A stretch of 64,000 nt of DNA from Leptospira neocaledonica (GCF_002812205.1 NZ_NPEA01000009.1:124001-188000); one strand, 5' to 3'; shown: positions 1 to 11,334, counted from the stretch's first letter. Notes: a model not told the origin generated them from the sequence alone. Numbers and translations are program-made.

Positions 1-186
1 CTTCCAACGAAGAAGGAAATATACACAGTCCTCCGTTCTCCACACGTAAATAAAAAATCAAGAGAGCAGTTTGAGATGAAAACTCACAAAAGGCTCATCG
101 ACATTCTGGACACCAACGAAGACACAGTTGAAGCTTTAATGAAGCTACAACTTCCAGCAGGTGTTTCAGTGGATATTAAATCCTAA
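1..186 (+). CDS. rpsJ: 30S ribosomal protein S10 (uS10), 3' part only
   Basis: The window opens inside this gene. Reading from base 1 gives 61 codons and a TAA at 184-186. The translated end contains [20 protein letters not shown] and finishes [11 protein letters not shown], which is the conserved C-terminal two thirds of uS10. The protein sits in the 30S head and in many bacteria also serves as NusE in antitermination. It is the first ribosomal gene of the S10 cluster here; its start and the operon promoter lie before base 1. The SD GGGAAGAAG for rplC follows the stop at once. Confidence 0.95.
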   Translation, partial: LPTKKEIYTVLRSPHVNKKSREQFEMKTHKRLIDILDTNEDTVEALMKLQLPAGVSVDIKS

Positions 187-197
187 GGGAAGAAGAA

Positions 198-818
198 ATG
201 GCAAAGGGATTAATCGGTAAAAAGATAGGGATGTCCCAAATCTTCGACGAGCAAGGAAACATGATTCCTGTGACCGTCTTAGAGGTAGGTCCCTGCGCAG
301 TTTCCCAAGTCAAGTCCGCAGCTACGGACGGTTACGACGCGATACAATTAGCTTTTCAGGATGATAAAGAAAAACACCTGACCAAAAGCGAGATAAAGCA
401 TTTGGCAAAAGCAGGCCTTACTCCTAAGAGAGTGTTGAAGGAATTCCGGAATTTTGGCGAAGAGCCGGCTGCCGGAGCTGAGATAAAAGCACAAGACGTG
501 TTTGCGGTTTCGGATACTGTAAAAGTTACAGGAACCAGCAAAGGTAAAGGTTTCCAAGGTGTTATCAAAAGATACGGACACCATGGTGGACCAGGCGCTC
601 ACGGTTCTCGTTTTCATAGGCACCCAGGATCCATGGGATCCAACACCACTCCAGGAAGAGTATTCAAAGGTCGTAAATTACCGGGCCGTATGGGTTTTGA
701 TACAAAAACTGTATTGAACCTGAAAGTGGTTCGTATTCACGAAGCAGAAAATTTGGTTTTTGTAAGCGGATCCGTTCCGGGACCTGCAAACTCCATCATC
801 ACTATTGAGAAGATATAA
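198..818 (+). CDS. rplC: 50S ribosomal protein L3 (uL3)
   Basis: 206 residues, the normal length for bacterial uL3. It starts [20 protein letters not shown] and carries the family core [20 protein letters not shown] (about residues 125-145) that reaches toward the peptidyl-transferase centre. It binds 23S rRNA domain VI early in 50S assembly. A good SD (AAGAAG) lies ahead of the ATG. It is 11 bases after rpsJ and 15 before rplD, so it is one transcript with both. Confidence 0.97.
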   Translation: MAKGLIGKKIGMSQIFDEQGNMIPVTVLEVGPCAVSQVKSAATDGYDAIQLAFQDDKEKHLTKSEIKHLAKAGLTPKRVLKEFRNFGEEPAAGAEIKAQDVFAVSDTVKVTGTSKGKGFQGVIKRYGHHGGPGAHGSRFHRHPGSMGSNTTPGRVFKGRKLPGRMGFDTKTVLNLKVVRIHEAENLVFVSGSVPGPANSIITIEKI

Positions 819-833
819 AGACCGCGGTTAGTC

Positions 834-1469
834 ATGAAAGCACAGAAGTACTCAAAAGAAGGAAAACTGCTCTCGGAAATCGAACTTCCTGCAGCGTTGT
901 TCGAATCCAAATACAGCAGTGGCGCAATTTACGACGCCATCAAAGCGGAGAATGCTAACCTCCGTTCCGGGAATCATCATACCAAAACCCGCTCGGAAGT
1001 TTCCGGGGGTGGTAAAAAGCCTTGGTCCCAAAAAGGAACTGGTAGAGCTCGTCAGGGTTCTATTCGTGCTCCTCACTGGGTAGGTGGTGGTACTGTTCAC
1101 GGACCTCGTAAGAGAGATTATTCATATAACGTTTCTCCAAAAGTGAAACGCAGAGCGGTCCTTTCCGTTTTGAATAAGAAAGCTCAAGACGCGGTCATTA
1201 AAGTAGTAGAAGATCTGGATCCAAAAGAATTCAGCACGAAAGCTTTTGCTGCCTTATTCAGCAATATCGGACTAAAGAACACCGGAGTGATCGGATTCTT
1301 AGTGGGTGGAGAGAACGACTTCCTTAAAAAGTCCGTTCGTAATATCCCTACTGTGAAATACATCAACTCCAAACGTATCGCGGTTCGCGACATTCTATAT
1401 AATAGAAATCTTGTGATCACCGAAGCAGCTTTGGGAGAAATTCTCAAACATTACGGAGAAGGAAAATGA
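834..1469 (+). CDS. rplD: 50S ribosomal protein L4 (uL4)
   Basis: 211 residues. The conserved loop [19 protein letters not shown] (about residues 59-77) is the extension that lines the constriction of the peptide exit tunnel. The family binds 23S rRNA; in E. coli L4 also represses its own operon, but nothing here shows that control. The stop overlaps the start of rplW (ATGA), implying translational coupling. Confidence 0.97.
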   Translation: MKAQKYSKEGKLLSEIELPAALFESKYSSGAIYDAIKAENANLRSGNHHTKTRSEVSGGGKKPWSQKGTGRARQGSIRAPHWVGGGTVHGPRKRDYSYNVSPKVKRRAVLSVLNKKAQDAVIKVVEDLDPKEFSTKAFAALFSNIGLKNTGVIGFLVGGENDFLKKSVRNIPTVKYINSKRIAVRDILYNRNLVITEAALGEILKHYGEGK

Positions 1470-1774
1470 ATCTTAACGAAGTGATCTTATCTCCGATCAT
1501 TACCGAGAAGTCCCAAGATCTGGAAACTATCGGTGAAAAAGCCGGTAAAAGAACCGTAAAATACACTGTGGAAATCCACCCTAGAGCGAACAAAACTCTA
1601 GTGAAGGAAGCTTTCCGCAAAATTTACAACGTAGTACCTTCTGCAGTAAACATCCAAGTGTATCGCGGAAAAGTAAAAAGATTCCGTCATCTACCCGCTC
1701 CAAAAGCTCATTGGAAAAAAGCAATCGTGACTTTCCAAGACGGAGCGAGCATCGACTTCGGAAAGGAAGCATAA
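1466..1774 (+). CDS. rplW: 50S ribosomal protein L23 (uL23)
   Basis: 102 residues, typical for uL23. It opens [16 protein letters not shown] and contains the conserved [18 protein letters not shown] stretch. The protein sits at the tunnel exit, where trigger factor and SRP dock. It overlaps rplD by 4 bases (ATGA) and is 3 bases from rplB. Confidence 0.96.
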   Translation: MNLNEVILSPIITEKSQDLETIGEKAGKRTVKYTVEIHPRANKTLVKEAFRKIYNVVPSAVNIQVYRGKVKRFRHLPAPKAHWKKAIVTFQDGASIDFGKEA

Positions 1775-1777
1775 GAA

Positions 1778-2617
1778 ATGGGAATTAAAAAGTTTAAACC
1801 CGTTACTTCCGCCAGCCGTTTTAAATCGGTATTAACCTTCGAGGAAATTACCGAAACAGAACCGTATCGCCCTTTAACGATCAGCTTAAATTACAAAGCA
1901 GGTCGCGGAGAAGGTGGTAAAATTGCGGTTCGCAGAAAAGGCGGAAGAGTAAAACGCAAATATCGTATCATCGACTTCAAACGTCGCAAAGTAGGGATTA
2001 CTGCTACAGTTAAAACTGTAGAATACGATCCGTACCGTTCGGCGTTTATTTCTCTCGTTAGTTATTCTGACGGAGAATACGCTTATATCCTAAATGCTGA
2101 AGGCATGAAAGTTGGAGACAAAGTTTCCAATGGAGAAGGAGCGGAAATCAAAGTTGGAAACGCACTTCCACTCGGAAAAATTCCTCCAGGCACTAACGTG
2201 CATAACGTGGAATTGAAAATTGGAAGAGGCGGACAAATTGCAAGAACTGCAGGATCCTTCGCTACTATCGCAGGTAGAGACGGAGAATACGTTCTTCTAA
2301 AACTTCCGAGCTCCGAAGTTCGTAAAGTTCACCAGAACTGCTACGCAACTGTAGGAATTTGCAGCAATAGAGATCATAACCTTGTTTCCATCGGTAAAGC
2401 TGGTAGAAACAGATGGTTGGGAAAACGCCCTAAGGTCAGAGGGGTTGTAATGAACCCGGTTGATCACCCACATGGTGGTGGTGAGGGACGTACTTCCGGA
2501 GGACGTCACCCAGTGACTCCTTGGGGTATTCCAACCAAAGGATACAAAACTCGTCGTAGGGCGAAACCTTCTGACAAGTTCATTATCCAGAAGAGAAAGG
2601 GAAATAGGAGCAGGTAA
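1778..2617 (+). CDS. rplB: 50S ribosomal protein L2 (uL2)
   Basis: 279 residues, full length. It has the RNA-binding N-terminal SH3-like half and the C-terminal motif [14 protein letters not shown] (about residues 224-237) holding the invariant histidine near the peptidyl-transferase centre. It ends in a basic tail (QKRKGNRSR). uL2 is needed for subunit joining. It lies between rplW and rpsS with gaps of 3 and 5 bases. Confidence 0.97.
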   Translation: MGIKKFKPVTSASRFKSVLTFEEITETEPYRPLTISLNYKAGRGEGGKIAVRRKGGRVKRKYRIIDFKRRKVGITATVKTVEYDPYRSAFISLVSYSDGEYAYILNAEGMKVGDKVSNGEGAEIKVGNALPLGKIPPGTNVHNVELKIGRGGQIARTAGSFATIAGRDGEYVLLKLPSSEVRKVHQNCYATVGICSNRDHNLVSIGKAGRNRWLGKRPKVRGVVMNPVDHPHGGGEGRTSGGRHPVTPWGIPTKGYKTRRRAKPSDKFIIQKRKGNRSR

Positions 2618-2622
2618 TCATC

Positions 2623-3233
<611 letters not shown>

Positions 3234-3244
3234 TAGGGGAAATC

Positions 3245-3922
3245 ATGGGACAGAAAGTTAACCCAATCGGACTTCGTATCGGAATTACCCGCGGATGGGA
3301 TTCTATTTGGTTCTCGCAAGCCGACTACAAAAAGAACCTGCACGAAGATATTAGAATTCGTAGATTTATCCAAGGCCGTTTCAAAGAAGCAGGCGTTGTA
3401 AAAGTTGTAGTGGAGCGTTTTCCTGAGAAGATCAACGTTAACCTTCACACTGCTAAACCTGGTGTGGTAATCGGTAAAAACGGAGCGAATATCGAAGCCG
3501 TTAAAAAAGTCCTTAAGACTATGACCGAAAAACCTTTGAACCTCAACATTATCGAGGTCAAAAAACCGGAAACGATCGCACAATGTATCGCTGAGTCTAT
3601 CGCGATCCAAATCCAAGAGCGTCAACCGTTCCGTCGTGTGATGAAACAAGAACTTCGTCGTGCAATGAGAGGTGGGGTAGAAGGAATTAAGATTCTTATC
3701 TCCGGACGTTTGAACGGAGCGGACATGGCTCGTCGCGAAGGTTATCGTGAAGGAAGAATTCCTCTTCATACACTTAGAGCGAAAATCGATCTAGGATTCC
3801 GTGAAGCCAGCACCACTTTCGGACAAATCGGAGTGAAGGTTTGGACTTATACCGGGGACTTCATCAATAATAAAGAAGAATCCGAAGAAGATAAATACGC
3901 CGTTAAGAGAAGGACCAACTGA
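3245..3922 (+). CDS. rpsC: 30S ribosomal protein S3 (uS3)
   Basis: 225 residues. It has an N-terminal [13 protein letters not shown], a KH domain with the GxxG loop in [16 protein letters not shown] (about residues 77-92), and the C-terminal domain ending in FGQIGVKVW. It then has an acidic-basic tail of about 20 residues rich in E and K. uS3 forms the mRNA entry channel with uS4 and uS5. A 30-base gap follows before rplP. Confidence 0.97.
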   Translation: MGQKVNPIGLRIGITRGWDSIWFSQADYKKNLHEDIRIRRFIQGRFKEAGVVKVVVERFPEKINVNLHTAKPGVVIGKNGANIEAVKKVLKTMTEKPLNLNIIEVKKPETIAQCIAESIAIQIQERQPFRRVMKQELRRAMRGGVEGIKILISGRLNGADMARREGYREGRIPLHTLRAKIDLGFREASTTFGQIGVKVWTYTGDFINNKEESEEDKYAVKRRTN

Positions 3923-3952
3923 TCGTCTTTGATGATCCAAAGGTAAAAAACG

Positions 3953-4366
3953 ATGTTATCACCTAAAAGAGTTAAGTTCAGAAAAAGACAAAGGGGCCGC
4001 TTGAAAGGAAACGACGAGCGTGGTTCCAAAGTGTCCTTCGGAGAGTTCGGTTTGAAAGCCGTTACTTCCGGACGTTTGACTGCAAGACAGATTGAAGCGG
4101 CAAGGATCACTATCAACCGTCAGGTAAAAAGAGGCGGGAAACTTTGGATTAGGATCTTCCCTCATCTACCTATTACTAAAAAACCAGCGGAAACTCGTAT
4201 GGGTAAAGGTAAAGGTAACCCTGAGTTCTGGATCGCAGAGATCAGACCTGGTAGAGTTTTATTCGAAATGAGCGGGATCGATGAAGCTACCGCTAAAAAA
4301 GCTTTGGATCTGGCTGCTTATAAACTGCCTGTTCAAACTGAATTCGTGAAGAGGTCTACGCTGTGA
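3953..4366 (+). CDS. rplP: 50S ribosomal protein L16 (uL16)
   Basis: 137 residues, standard length. Seen: [19 protein letters not shown] at the N-terminus, [11 protein letters not shown], and [14 protein letters not shown]. uL16 sits beside the A-site tRNA elbow and is a late 50S assembly protein. Its TGA overlaps the GTG start of rpmC (GTGA). Confidence 0.97.
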   Translation: MLSPKRVKFRKRQRGRLKGNDERGSKVSFGEFGLKAVTSGRLTARQIEAARITINRQVKRGGKLWIRIFPHLPITKKPAETRMGKGKGNPEFWIAEIRPGRVLFEMSGIDEATAKKALDLAAYKLPVQTEFVKRSTL

Positions 4367-4665
4367 AAAAGATCAAACTCGCAGAGTTGAAAGACGCAGA
4401 AATTTTAGCACAATTGGAAGATGCTTACAAAATCATTCGTACAGCACGTTTCCAATACGGAGTCGCTCGTTCTTTAGAGAACCCGAAGGTGATCACTAAT
4501 GCGAAGAAAAAAATCGCACGCCTTTTAACTATTCAAAAGAACAGAGAGTTGGCTGCGAAGTCTGGCACTACTAAAGCTAGACGTTATTCGAGAGCTACTC
4601 GCAAGACGCAAGCTTTAGCAAAATCTAATGCTTCTGCTAAGAAAGCTGCTAAGGGAACGAACTGA
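4363..4665 (+). CDS. rpmC: 50S ribosomal protein L29 (uL29) with basic C-terminal extension
   Basis: 100 residues from a GTG start that overlaps the rplP stop; the SD is the GAAGAGG inside rplP. The two-helix uL29 core ([16 protein letters not shown], then [17 protein letters not shown] and a KKKIARLLT helix) occupies about the first 70 residues. The last 30 or so form an A/K/S/T-rich tail ([20 protein letters not shown]) absent from the 63-residue E. coli protein. uL29 lies at the tunnel exit. The tail presumably contacts rRNA at the surface, which is inference. Confidence 0.94.
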   Translation: MKKIKLAELKDAEILAQLEDAYKIIRTARFQYGVARSLENPKVITNAKKKIARLLTIQKNRELAAKSGTTKARRYSRATRKTQALAKSNASAKKAAKGTN

Positions 4666-4667
4666 TT

Positions 4668-4937
4668 ATGGAAACTGCAAAGAAGCATATAAAAAAATCA
4701 CTTCTGAGCGAAGGTAAAGTCGTGAGCACTGCCATGGATAAAACCCTGGTGATGCTTGTAGAAGCTCGTAAGACTCACCCTAAGTTTAAGAAGATCGTTC
4801 GTAGAACCGTTAAAATGAAGGTTCATGACGAAAAAAATGAATGCCAAGTAGGAGATAGAATTCTGGCGATCGAAACCAGACCTCTATCCCGTGAAAAGCG
4901 TCACCGTTTATTTAAGATCGTAGAAAAGGCAAAGTAA
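4668..4937 (+). CDS. rpsQ: 30S ribosomal protein S17 (uS17)
   Basis: 89 residues, OB-fold protein that binds 16S helix 11. Conserved parts are [17 protein letters not shown] and [17 protein letters not shown], followed by [18 protein letters not shown]. It is 2 bases from rpmC and 1 base from rplN. Confidence 0.96.
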   Translation: METAKKHIKKSLLSEGKVVSTAMDKTLVMLVEARKTHPKFKKIVRRTVKMKVHDEKNECQVGDRILAIETRPLSREKRHRLFKIVEKAK

Positions 4938-4938
4938 G

Positions 4939-5331
4939 ATGATCCAACAGGAAACCATCCTCCAAGTCGCCGATAACTCCGGAGTTAAAAGAGTTATGTG
5001 TATTAAAGTCTTAGGAGGCTCTAAGAAACGTTACGCCTCCGTAGGAGACGAGATTATCGTCGCTGTTAAAGACGCACAACCAGGTTATGGGTTAAAAGAT
5101 TCCACGGGGAAGAAGGTCCATAACAAGGCCGTCCAACGCGCAGTTGTCGTTAGAACTAAAAAAGAAATCCGTCGTCCAGACGGATCTTATATTCGTTTCG
5201 ACGATAACGCAGTCGCAATTATCGACGACAAAGGTAACCCGAAAGGTACCCGTATTTTCGGGCCAGTAGCTCGCGAACTTCGCGATAAAAAATACGCTAA
5301 GATCATCTCCCTAGCGCCGGAGGTTTTATAA
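4939..5331 (+). CDS. rplN: 50S ribosomal protein L14 (uL14) with a short internal insertion
   Basis: 130 residues. The start [20 protein letters not shown], the centre [20 protein letters not shown] and the end [13 protein letters not shown] are near-identical to E. coli uL14. Compared with the 123-residue E. coli protein, about 8 extra residues lie at positions 48-65 ([19 protein letters not shown]). uL14 contacts 16S helix 14 in bridge B8 and is the binding site of the RsfS silencing factor. Its TAA overlaps the ATG of rplX. Confidence 0.96.
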   Translation: MIQQETILQVADNSGVKRVMCIKVLGGSKKRYASVGDEIIVAVKDAQPGYGLKDSTGKKVHNKAVQRAVVVRTKKEIRRPDGSYIRFDDNAVAIIDDKGNPKGTRIFGPVARELRDKKYAKIISLAPEVL

Positions 5332-5684
5332 TGTCTAAGCTCACGTATCGGGGATCCGAATATACAAAATTCAAGTCCGTTCGCCTGCACAAAGATGACG
5401 AGGTAGTTGTCATCGCAGGAAAAGAGAAAGGCAAAAGAGGCAAGATCCTAGTTATCGATAAGAAAAGGGATCGTGTAGTAGTAGAAGGCTTAAACAAACG
5501 TAAACGTTTCTTAAGACCTACCCAAGAAAACCCTCAAGGTGGTATCGTAGAAGTGGAAGCTCCAATGCACATTTCCAACGTAATGTTCTACGATTCCAAA
5601 AAGAAGAAGGGAGTTCGTCTGGGCTACCAAGAGAATAAAGGTAAAAAAGTCCGTGTTTCTAAGCCGGACGGGAAAGAGATCTAA
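5331..5684 (+). CDS. rplX: 50S ribosomal protein L24 (uL24)
   Basis: 117 residues. A KOW motif is visible at about residues 20-40 ([20 protein letters not shown]), then [19 protein letters not shown] and [14 protein letters not shown]. uL24 nucleates 50S assembly. The N-terminus has about 10 residues ([13 protein letters not shown]) ahead of the usual start. It lies 3 bases before rplE. Confidence 0.96.
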   Translation: MSKLTYRGSEYTKFKSVRLHKDDEVVVIAGKEKGKRGKILVIDKKRDRVVVEGLNKRKRFLRPTQENPQGGIVEVEAPMHISNVMFYDSKKKKGVRLGYQENKGKKVRVSKPDGKEI

Positions 5685-5687
5685 GTC

Positions 5688-6239
5688 ATGGCAGCAGCTA
5701 GATTGAGAGATAAATACGGGAAAGAAATCGTTCCCGCTCTACAGAAACAATATAACTTCAAGTCCATTATGCAAGTTCCTCGTTTGGAAAAAATTGTTCT
5801 GAACGTGGGAATGGGCGAGGCTCATACCAACCCTAAAGCATTGGAAGCAGCTGTTGAAGAACTCGCATTGATTACCGGACAACGCCCGGTTAAAACCAAG
5901 GCTAAAAAATCTATCGCGGGATTCAAACTCCGCGAAGGTATGAGTCTTGGTACCACAGTTACCTTACGTGGAAACTATATGTATGAGTTTCTGGATCGTT
6001 TGGTGAACGTGGCTCTACCAAGGGTGCGTGACTTTAAAGGAGTTTCCGAAAAAGGTTTCGACGGCCGCGGAAACTATAACTTCAGCATCAAAGAACAAAT
6101 CATTTTCCCAGAGATCAAAGTGGATAAGATCAACACTCTCTACGGGATGAACCTGACCTTCGTAACGAACACCAAGGTAGACGCAGAAGCTTATAGCCTT
6201 CTCGCTGCTTTCGGTATGCCGTTCCGGAACCTGAGATAA
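5688..6239 (+). CDS. rplE: 50S ribosomal protein L5 (uL5)
   Basis: 183 residues. Seen: [33 protein letters not shown], and the [19 protein letters not shown] block. uL5 carries 5S rRNA into the central protuberance and contacts P-site tRNA. It is 13 bases before rpsN. Confidence 0.97.
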   Translation: MAAARLRDKYGKEIVPALQKQYNFKSIMQVPRLEKIVLNVGMGEAHTNPKALEAAVEELALITGQRPVKTKAKKSIAGFKLREGMSLGTTVTLRGNYMYEFLDRLVNVALPRVRDFKGVSEKGFDGRGNYNFSIKEQIIFPEIKVDKINTLYGMNLTFVTNTKVDAEAYSLLAAFGMPFRNLR

Positions 6240-6252
6240 GGAGCCCGTAATC

Positions 6253-6438
6253 ATGGCTAAGACCTCTTTAATCGAAAGACACAAGAAAAAAAAGAAATTC
6301 AAAGTACGGGTTCACAACCGTTGCCCACTTTGCGGACGCCCTCGCGGTTATCTAAGAAGATTCGACATGTGCAGAATTTGCTTCCGGAAGCTTGCTAGCC
6401 AAGCTCAAATCCCGGGAGTAGTTAAGGCATCTTGGTAA
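6253..6438 (+). CDS. rpsN: 30S ribosomal protein S14, zinc (type Z) form (uS14)
   Basis: 61 residues, the short zinc-binding form. The ligands are visible as [20 protein letters not shown] (two CxxC pairs). The N-terminus is [19 protein letters not shown]. uS14 is in the 30S head. The zinc form is the ancestral type; no second copy is visible in this window. A strong SD (GGAGCCC after the rplE stop) precedes it. Confidence 0.97.
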   Translation: MAKTSLIERHKKKKKFKVRVHNRCPLCGRPRGYLRRFDMCRICFRKLASQAQIPGVVKASW

Positions 6439-6457
6439 GGGAGGAGGATTAATTATT

Positions 6458-6856
6458 ATGAGTTTATCTGATCCAATCGGCGATATGCTGACCCGCATTC
6501 GTAACGCTGGTCGTGCGAAACATGAAAGTTGTGTGATTCCAGGAAGTAAGATCAAACGTTCTATCTTGGAATTATTAAAAGAAGAAGGATTTATCAACGG
6601 CTATGAGCCGGTGACTAACGGAAGTTTCGAAGATTTCAAAGTAGCTTTGAAATACGATCTTACGAAAAAGCCTGTGATCCGCGAGTTAGTTCGTGTGTCT
6701 AAGCCTGGTCGTAGAGTTTATATGAAAAGTGAAGAGATTCGCCCGTATAAAAACAATATGGGAACTATGATTCTTTCTACTTCCAAAGGAATTATGACCG
6801 GGAAAAAAGCTCGGAAATTACGCGTAGGAGGAGAGGTGATCTGTAAACTCTCTTAA
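6458..6856 (+). CDS. rpsH: 30S ribosomal protein S8 (uS8)
   Basis: 132 residues. Conserved features are [14 protein letters not shown] at the N-terminus and the C-terminal [15 protein letters not shown] with final GGEVICKLS. uS8 binds the central domain of 16S rRNA and represses the spc operon in E. coli; no such target was identified here. It is preceded by a strong SD, GGGAGGAGG. Confidence 0.97.
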   Translation: MSLSDPIGDMLTRIRNAGRAKHESCVIPGSKIKRSILELLKEEGFINGYEPVTNGSFEDFKVALKYDLTKKPVIRELVRVSKPGRRVYMKSEEIRPYKNNMGTMILSTSKGIMTGKKARKLRVGGEVICKLS

Positions 6857-6886
6857 GAGTAGTTTAAGGAAAACTTATAAAGACCT

Positions 6887-7426
6887 ATGTCCAGGATTGG
6901 AAAAGCAGAAATTAAACTTCCGGATAAAGTGGAAGTAAAACAGGACAGCACCGTAATTAAAGTGAAAGGTCCTTTAGGCGAGTTACAAACTCCTATTTTT
7001 GCAGGAATCTCTCTGAAAAGCGAGGGCGGGACTGTAAAATTAGAAAGATCCAGCGAAGAGCAAAACGTAGTAGCTCTTCACGGATTGACCCGCGCTCTTC
7101 TTATGAATAGCGTAAAGGGTGTGACCGCTGGTTGGGAAAAAAACCTGGAGATCACAGGGGTCGGTTATCGTGCTGCTAAGCGCGGTGAAGATCTGGTGAT
7201 GAACCTTGGATATTCCCACGAGGTTGTTTACAAGGCTCCAAAAGGAATTAAGATCGAAGTCATTGAGCAAGTGAAGATCAAAATTTCCGGGATCGACAAA
7301 CAACTAGTCGGACAAGTTGCGGCAGATATCCGTTCTAAGAGACCTCCTGAGCCTTACAAAGGTAAAGGAATCAAGTACAACGACGAATTTATTAAGAGAA
7401 AGGCCGGAAAAACCGGTAAGAAGTAA
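6887..7426 (+). CDS. rplF: 50S ribosomal protein L6 (uL6)
   Basis: 179 residues. It has two L6 domains, the diagnostic [17 protein letters not shown] start and the C-terminal signature [20 protein letters not shown]. uL6 lies near the sarcin-ricin loop. It sits between rpsH and rplR with gaps of 30 and 4 bases. Confidence 0.97.
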   Translation: MSRIGKAEIKLPDKVEVKQDSTVIKVKGPLGELQTPIFAGISLKSEGGTVKLERSSEEQNVVALHGLTRALLMNSVKGVTAGWEKNLEITGVGYRAAKRGEDLVMNLGYSHEVVYKAPKGIKIEVIEQVKIKISGIDKQLVGQVAADIRSKRPPEPYKGKGIKYNDEFIKRKAGKTGKK

Positions 7427-7430
7427 GGCC

Positions 7431-7793
7431 ATGATTAATAAACTGAAAAAAATCGCAGCCAAACGCAGAAGAGCAGAGCGTTCCAGATTCAAACTGAGAC
7501 AATCTAGCTCTCGCCCTAGATTGGTATTCAATAAATCCAATCGTTATCTTTCCTGCCAGATCGTGGATGATGCTCAAGGTACAACCTTAGTAGCCGCTTC
7601 CACTCTGGAAGCTACATTTGCTGGTAAAAGCCGCAAAGATGTAGAGGCTGCAAAGGCACTAGGAAAAGCGATCGGAGAAAGAGCTGCTTCTAAAGGTCTG
7701 AAAATAGTCATGCTGGATCGTTCCGGAATGATCTATCACGGAAGAATCGCGGCTTTCGCGGATGCGGCTAGAACCGCAGGTTTGGAGTTCTAA
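7431..7793 (+). CDS. rplR: 50S ribosomal protein L18 (uL18)
   Basis: 120 residues from the ATG at 7431. The frame stays open back to 7317, but those 38 extra codons lie inside rplF, and L18 proteins begin at this point ([17 protein letters not shown]). AAGTAAGG in the rplF stop region serves as SD. Conserved parts are [20 protein letters not shown] and [19 protein letters not shown]. uL18 binds 5S rRNA with uL5. Confidence 0.96.
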   Translation: MINKLKKIAAKRRRAERSRFKLRQSSSRPRLVFNKSNRYLSCQIVDDAQGTTLVAASTLEATFAGKSRKDVEAAKALGKAIGERAASKGLKIVMLDRSGMIYHGRIAAFADAARTAGLEF

Positions 7794-7795
7794 TA

Positions 7796-8311
7796 ATGGC
7801 ATACGAACAAGATCAAGAACAGAAAGAGTTTAACGAGAAGGTCGTAAAGATCGATCGCGTTGCTAAAGTTGTGAAAGGGGGACGTCGTTTCTCCTTCAAC
7901 GCTCTGACAGTAGTCGGAGATGCAAAAGGAAAAGTAGGAATCGGATTCGGTAAAGCGAATGAGGTTCCGGACGCGATCCGTAAATCTATCGAGTCCGCTA
8001 AGAAAAATTTGGTGAAAATCCAATTCAGAGGACATACCATTCCTCACGAAGTGATCGGAAAATTCAAATCGGCAAGAGTAATCCTGAAACCGTCTACTGC
8101 GGGAACTGGAATTATCGCCGGAGGATCCGTTCGTTCCGTAGTGGAGAAGGTTGGAATCCAAGATATTCTCAGCAAATCCTGGGGTTCTTCGAATCCAGTA
8201 AACATCGTAAAGGCGACTCTGGACGCTCTTCAACAATTGGAGACTCCGGTATTGGCGGCTCGTAAAAGAGGAATCACCCTGGCTCGTCTTTTCGGAAACG
8301 ACGTAGGATAA
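7796..8311 (+). CDS. rpsE: 30S ribosomal protein S5 (uS5)
   Basis: 171 residues. The N-terminal double-stranded-RNA-binding domain shows [20 protein letters not shown], and the C-terminal domain shows [20 protein letters not shown]. uS5 helps to set decoding accuracy with uS4 and uS12. It lies 2 bases after rplR and 5 before rpmD. Confidence 0.97.
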   Translation: MAYEQDQEQKEFNEKVVKIDRVAKVVKGGRRFSFNALTVVGDAKGKVGIGFGKANEVPDAIRKSIESAKKNLVKIQFRGHTIPHEVIGKFKSARVILKPSTAGTGIIAGGSVRSVVEKVGIQDILSKSWGSSNPVNIVKATLDALQQLETPVLAARKRGITLARLFGNDVG

Positions 8312-8316
8312 TAAAC

Positions 8317-8496
8317 ATGGAAACCGTAATCGTTACTCAGATTAAAAGTAATATCGGGATTAAAAAAGGCCAGAAGCTAACTCTGGCCGCTTTGGGACTC
8401 CGTAAAACCGGGCAACAAAGAAAACATACTCTAACTCCGCAGGTGAAAGGAATGATCAATGACGTTCAACACCTGGTCCGAGTCGAAAAGGCGTAA
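8317..8496 (+). CDS. rpmD: 50S ribosomal protein L30 (uL30)
   Basis: A 59-residue frame, easily missed because of its size. The translation begins [20 protein letters not shown] and continues [18 protein letters not shown], the uL30 signature, ending in [10 protein letters not shown]. It lies exactly where rpmD is expected, between rpsE and rplO, with gaps of 5 and 13 bases. Confidence 0.94.
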   Translation: METVIVTQIKSNIGIKKGQKLTLAALGLRKTGQQRKHTLTPQVKGMINDVQHLVRVEKA

Positions 8497-8509
8497 TTAG
8501 GTAAGGGAA

Positions 8510-9034
8510 ATGAGTAAAGAAAGAATAAAGGCGGCCCTCGCGTTCGGAAAAGAGCGCACTGAGAAGGGAGACAAGCCGGCAGGAAACATTATTCCAGTAC
8601 CTGCAGGTTCTACTAAGAATAAAAAACGTTTAGGCCGTGGTATCGGTTCCAAAACTGGTAAAACGGGAGGACGTGGTTCTAAAGGACAGTACGCTCGTAA
8701 TACTGTTCGTAGAGGATTCGAAGGTGGGCAGATGCCTATCCACAGAAGACTTCCGAAACGCGGGTTTACTTCCATATTTCATAAGGATTTCTTCCCAATC
8801 AACCTGAGAGATATAGAGAAAAGCGGGTTGACCGGCAACATAGATGCCAAAATTATGGTTGAATCGAAGATTCTTGATAATGAGGGCACTCTTTTCAAGA
8901 TTTTGGGAACCGGTGAGATCACAAAAGCGGTTCATATAGTAGCGGATGGTTTTTCCGCTTCTGCCAAAGCAAAGATAGAGAAAGCGGGCGGTTCTGTAAA
9001 ACTTCGTTCCGAATTAGCTTCTAAAGAAGCTTAA
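8510..9034 (+). CDS. rplO: 50S ribosomal protein L15 (uL15)
   Basis: 174 residues, longer than the roughly 145 of E. coli because about 28 residues precede the usual start region. The diagnostic segment is [20 protein letters not shown] (about residues 40-59), followed by [18 protein letters not shown]. uL15 is an early-to-mid 50S assembly protein. It closes the spc-like part; a 129-base gap with a hairpin follows before secY. Confidence 0.95.
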   Translation: MSKERIKAALAFGKERTEKGDKPAGNIIPVPAGSTKNKKRLGRGIGSKTGKTGGRGSKGQYARNTVRRGFEGGQMPIHRRLPKRGFTSIFHKDFFPINLRDIEKSGLTGNIDAKIMVESKILDNEGTLFKILGTGEITKAVHIVADGFSASAKAKIEKAGGSVKLRSELASKEA

Positions 9035-9084
9035 TTCCAGCGTCTGTTTGACCGTTTGGCTGAAACGAATCTTTAATGTTTAAG

Positions 9085-9117
9085 AAGGGACTCGGGGAAA
9101 CCTTTGAGTCCCTTTTG
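9085..9117 (+). terminator. Hairpin between rplO and secY (possible partial terminator or attenuator)
   Basis: AAGGGACTC at 9085-9093 pairs perfectly with GAGTCCCTT at 9106-9114 across a 12-base loop. Only a short T tract follows (TTTT). It sits in the one gap above 100 bases inside the ribosomal supercluster. The shape suits partial termination or RNA processing that lowers secY-to-rplQ expression relative to the upstream genes. That role is inference. Confidence 0.5.
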
Positions 9118-9163
9118 CCCGAAAGGGTAATGACCAGGAAATAAGGAAAGAGAACAAAGCAAT

Positions 9164-10546
9164 ATGCTGACTTCGATCGCAAATATCTTCAAAATTCCAG
9201 AATTGAGAAACAAGGTTTTCTTTACTCTTGGCATGCTCTTACTCTTCCGTCTCGGAACTCATATTACTATTCCTGGTATCGATCCTAAGGTAGTTTCCGC
9301 AATCGCTTTGGATGCAAATGCAGCCGAAGGACTTGTAGGAATGTTCGATATGTTCGCGGGAGGAGCTCTTCTAAACTTCTCCATCTTTGCATTAGGGATC
9401 ATGCCTTATATTTCTTCTTCCATCATTATGCAGTTAGTGATGGTGCTTGTGCCTTCTTTACAAAAACTTCAAAAAGAAGGAGAAGAAGGTCGTAAGAAGA
9501 TCAGTCAGTACACCAAATACGGAACCATTCTGCTTTGCGGAGTGCAGTCTTTAGCAGTTATCCGTTTGGCTCAACGTTGGTCTTATGGAGCAGACAATGC
9601 ACCTGCTCTTCACCCGGGTCTGATCCACTCGTCTGTTGAATCTTGGTTCTTCTTTATCGCTCTATTATCCATCACTACTGGAACAGTTCTTTTAATCTGG
9701 CTCGGTGAACAAATCACTGAGAGAGGGATCGGTAACGGTATTTCTCTTTTGATCTTCGCTGGTATCGTAGGACGTCTTCCAGTTTCCGTAGCTCAGTTGT
9801 TCCGTGAGAACTTCGTAGACGGACTGAATATTATCATTCTTCTTCTTTTATTCATTCTACTCATCGCGTTAACTGTTCTTCTTACTCAAGGTGTCCGTAA
9901 GGTGCCTTTGCAGTATGGAAAACAAATGGTGGGAAGAAAAATGGTCCAAGCTAAGTCTCAAAGCATTCCTTTCAAAGTGAATGGCGCGAGCGTAATGCCG
10001 ATCATATTCGCTTCTTCTTTATTACTTTTTCCTCAAACGATCATCCAACAGATCTCCGAGCTTCCTAATTGGGCGGGCTGGGTTCTTCTATTGGATTATC
10101 TGAACCCATTCTCTCAGACTTGGTATCACGCTGCGTTCTACTTCTTTGTGTATATAGCACTCATCGTGTTCTTCGCATATTTTTATACTGCGATCCAATT
10201 CAATCCGGGAGAACTTGCGGAGAATCTTCGTAAGTATAATGGATTCATTCCTGGAATTCGTCCAGGTTCTCATACTAAGGAATATATTGAGAAGGTCCTA
10301 AATAGGATCACTCTTCCTGGTGCAGTTTTCTTAGCAGGACTTGCATTAGCTCCTTATATTATTATTCGTTTCTTGAATTTAGGAACTAACTCCGGTGGTG
10401 GATCTTTGGTTTACACCTTCGGAGGAACTTCTCTATTGATCATGGTAGGGGTGGCTTTGGAAACTCTGAAACAATTAGAGTCCCAATTGCTGATGAGAAA
10501 CTACGACGGTTTCTTGAAAAAAACTAAGATCAAGGGAAGGTCTTAA
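9164..10546 (+). CDS. secY: Protein translocase subunit SecY
   Basis: 460 residues with ten predicted membrane helices, the size of bacterial SecY. Recognisable segments include [12 protein letters not shown] in the plug region, [20 protein letters not shown], and the cytoplasmic loop [20 protein letters not shown]. It forms the channel of the Sec translocon in the inner membrane with SecE and SecG. The SD AATAAGGAAAG is upstream. The location between rplO and adk is the standard one. Confidence 0.97.
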   Translation: MLTSIANIFKIPELRNKVFFTLGMLLLFRLGTHITIPGIDPKVVSAIALDANAAEGLVGMFDMFAGGALLNFSIFALGIMPYISSSIIMQLVMVLVPSLQKLQKEGEEGRKKISQYTKYGTILLCGVQSLAVIRLAQRWSYGADNAPALHPGLIHSSVESWFFFIALLSITTGTVLLIWLGEQITERGIGNGISLLIFAGIVGRLPVSVAQLFRENFVDGLNIIILLLLFILLIALTVLLTQGVRKVPLQYGKQMVGRKMVQAKSQSIPFKVNGASVMPIIFASSLLLFPQTIIQQISELPNWAGWVLLLDYLNPFSQTWYHAAFYFFVYIALIVFFAYFYTAIQFNPGELAENLRKYNGFIPGIRPGSHTKEYIEKVLNRITLPGAVFLAGLALAPYIIIRFLNLGTNSGGGSLVYTFGGTSLLIMVGVALETLKQLESQLLMRNYDGFLKKTKIKGRS

Positions 10547-10550
10547 GAAA

Positions 10551-11114
10551 ATGAATTCTATCATTTTCATGGGCCCTCCGGGTGCTGGTAAAGGCACCCA
10601 AGCAAAGATACTTTGCGACACTTTGGGAATTCCTCAGATCTCTACAGGAGATATTCTGAGAGCTGCCGTTAAAAACGGAACCCAAATGGGATTGGAGGCA
10701 AAGAGATATATGGATGCCGGAGATTTAGTTCCGGATTCAGTAGTTATTGGCATTATCAAAGATCGTCTTGTAGAGCCTGATTGCAAAAACGGATTCTTAT
10801 TGGATGGATTTCCAAGAACTGTAGAGCAAGCAGATGCTTTGGATAAAATCCTAAGCACAGAAGGTTTGAAAATCAAGAGAGCGATCAATCTAGAAGTTCC
10901 TGATCAAGAACTTCTGGAACGTTTATTAAAACGTGCGGAAATTGAAGGTCGCTCAGACGACAACGAAACAACGATCAAGAGTCGTTTGGAAACTTATAAC
11001 AAAAAGACTCTTCCGTTATTGGACTACTATGCTGCAAAAGGAAACCTCTCTCGTGTAAACGGAGTAGGTAACTTGGATACAGTCACAAAACTCATCGAGA
11101 AGGAGTTAGCTTAA
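10551..11114 (+). CDS. adk: Adenylate kinase, short-LID form
   Basis: 187 residues. It converts ATP + AMP to two ADP in the cytoplasm. The P-loop [11 protein letters not shown] (residues 7-17), the AMP-binding STGDILR and the DGFPRT motif are present. The LID is the short type: between about residues 125 and 140 the chain runs directly through [10 protein letters not shown] without the roughly 27-residue insertion or zinc cysteines of long forms such as E. coli Adk (214 aa). It is 1 base upstream of infA. Confidence 0.96.
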   Translation: MNSIIFMGPPGAGKGTQAKILCDTLGIPQISTGDILRAAVKNGTQMGLEAKRYMDAGDLVPDSVVIGIIKDRLVEPDCKNGFLLDGFPRTVEQADALDKILSTEGLKIKRAINLEVPDQELLERLLKRAEIEGRSDDNETTIKSRLETYNKKTLPLLDYYAAKGNLSRVNGVGNLDTVTKLIEKELA

Positions 11115-11115
11115 C

Positions 11116-11334
11116 TTGGCGAAAGAAGATGCAATCACCGTGGACGGTACCGTTTTGGAACCTCTCCCAAACGCTATGTTCCGCGTGGAGCTGGAAAATG
11201 GTCATAAAGTTTTGGCTCATATTTCCGGCAAAATGAGAATGCATTATATCAGGATCCTTCCGGGCGACAAAGTCACCGTGGAACTCTCTCCTTACGATTT
11301 GACCAAGGGTAGAATTACCTACCGCAAAAAATAG
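11116..11334 (+). CDS. infA: Translation initiation factor IF-1
   Basis: 72 residues, exactly the family length. It is an OB-fold protein with [20 protein letters not shown] and [15 protein letters not shown]. It starts at TTG (11116), one base after the adk stop; the SD GAAGGAG is inside adk. It binds the ribosomal A site with IF-2 and IF-3. The map gene that often separates adk and infA is absent here. Confidence 0.95.
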   Translation: MAKEDAITVDGTVLEPLPNAMFRVELENGHKVLAHISGKMRMHYIRILPGDKVTVELSPYDLTKGRITYRKK

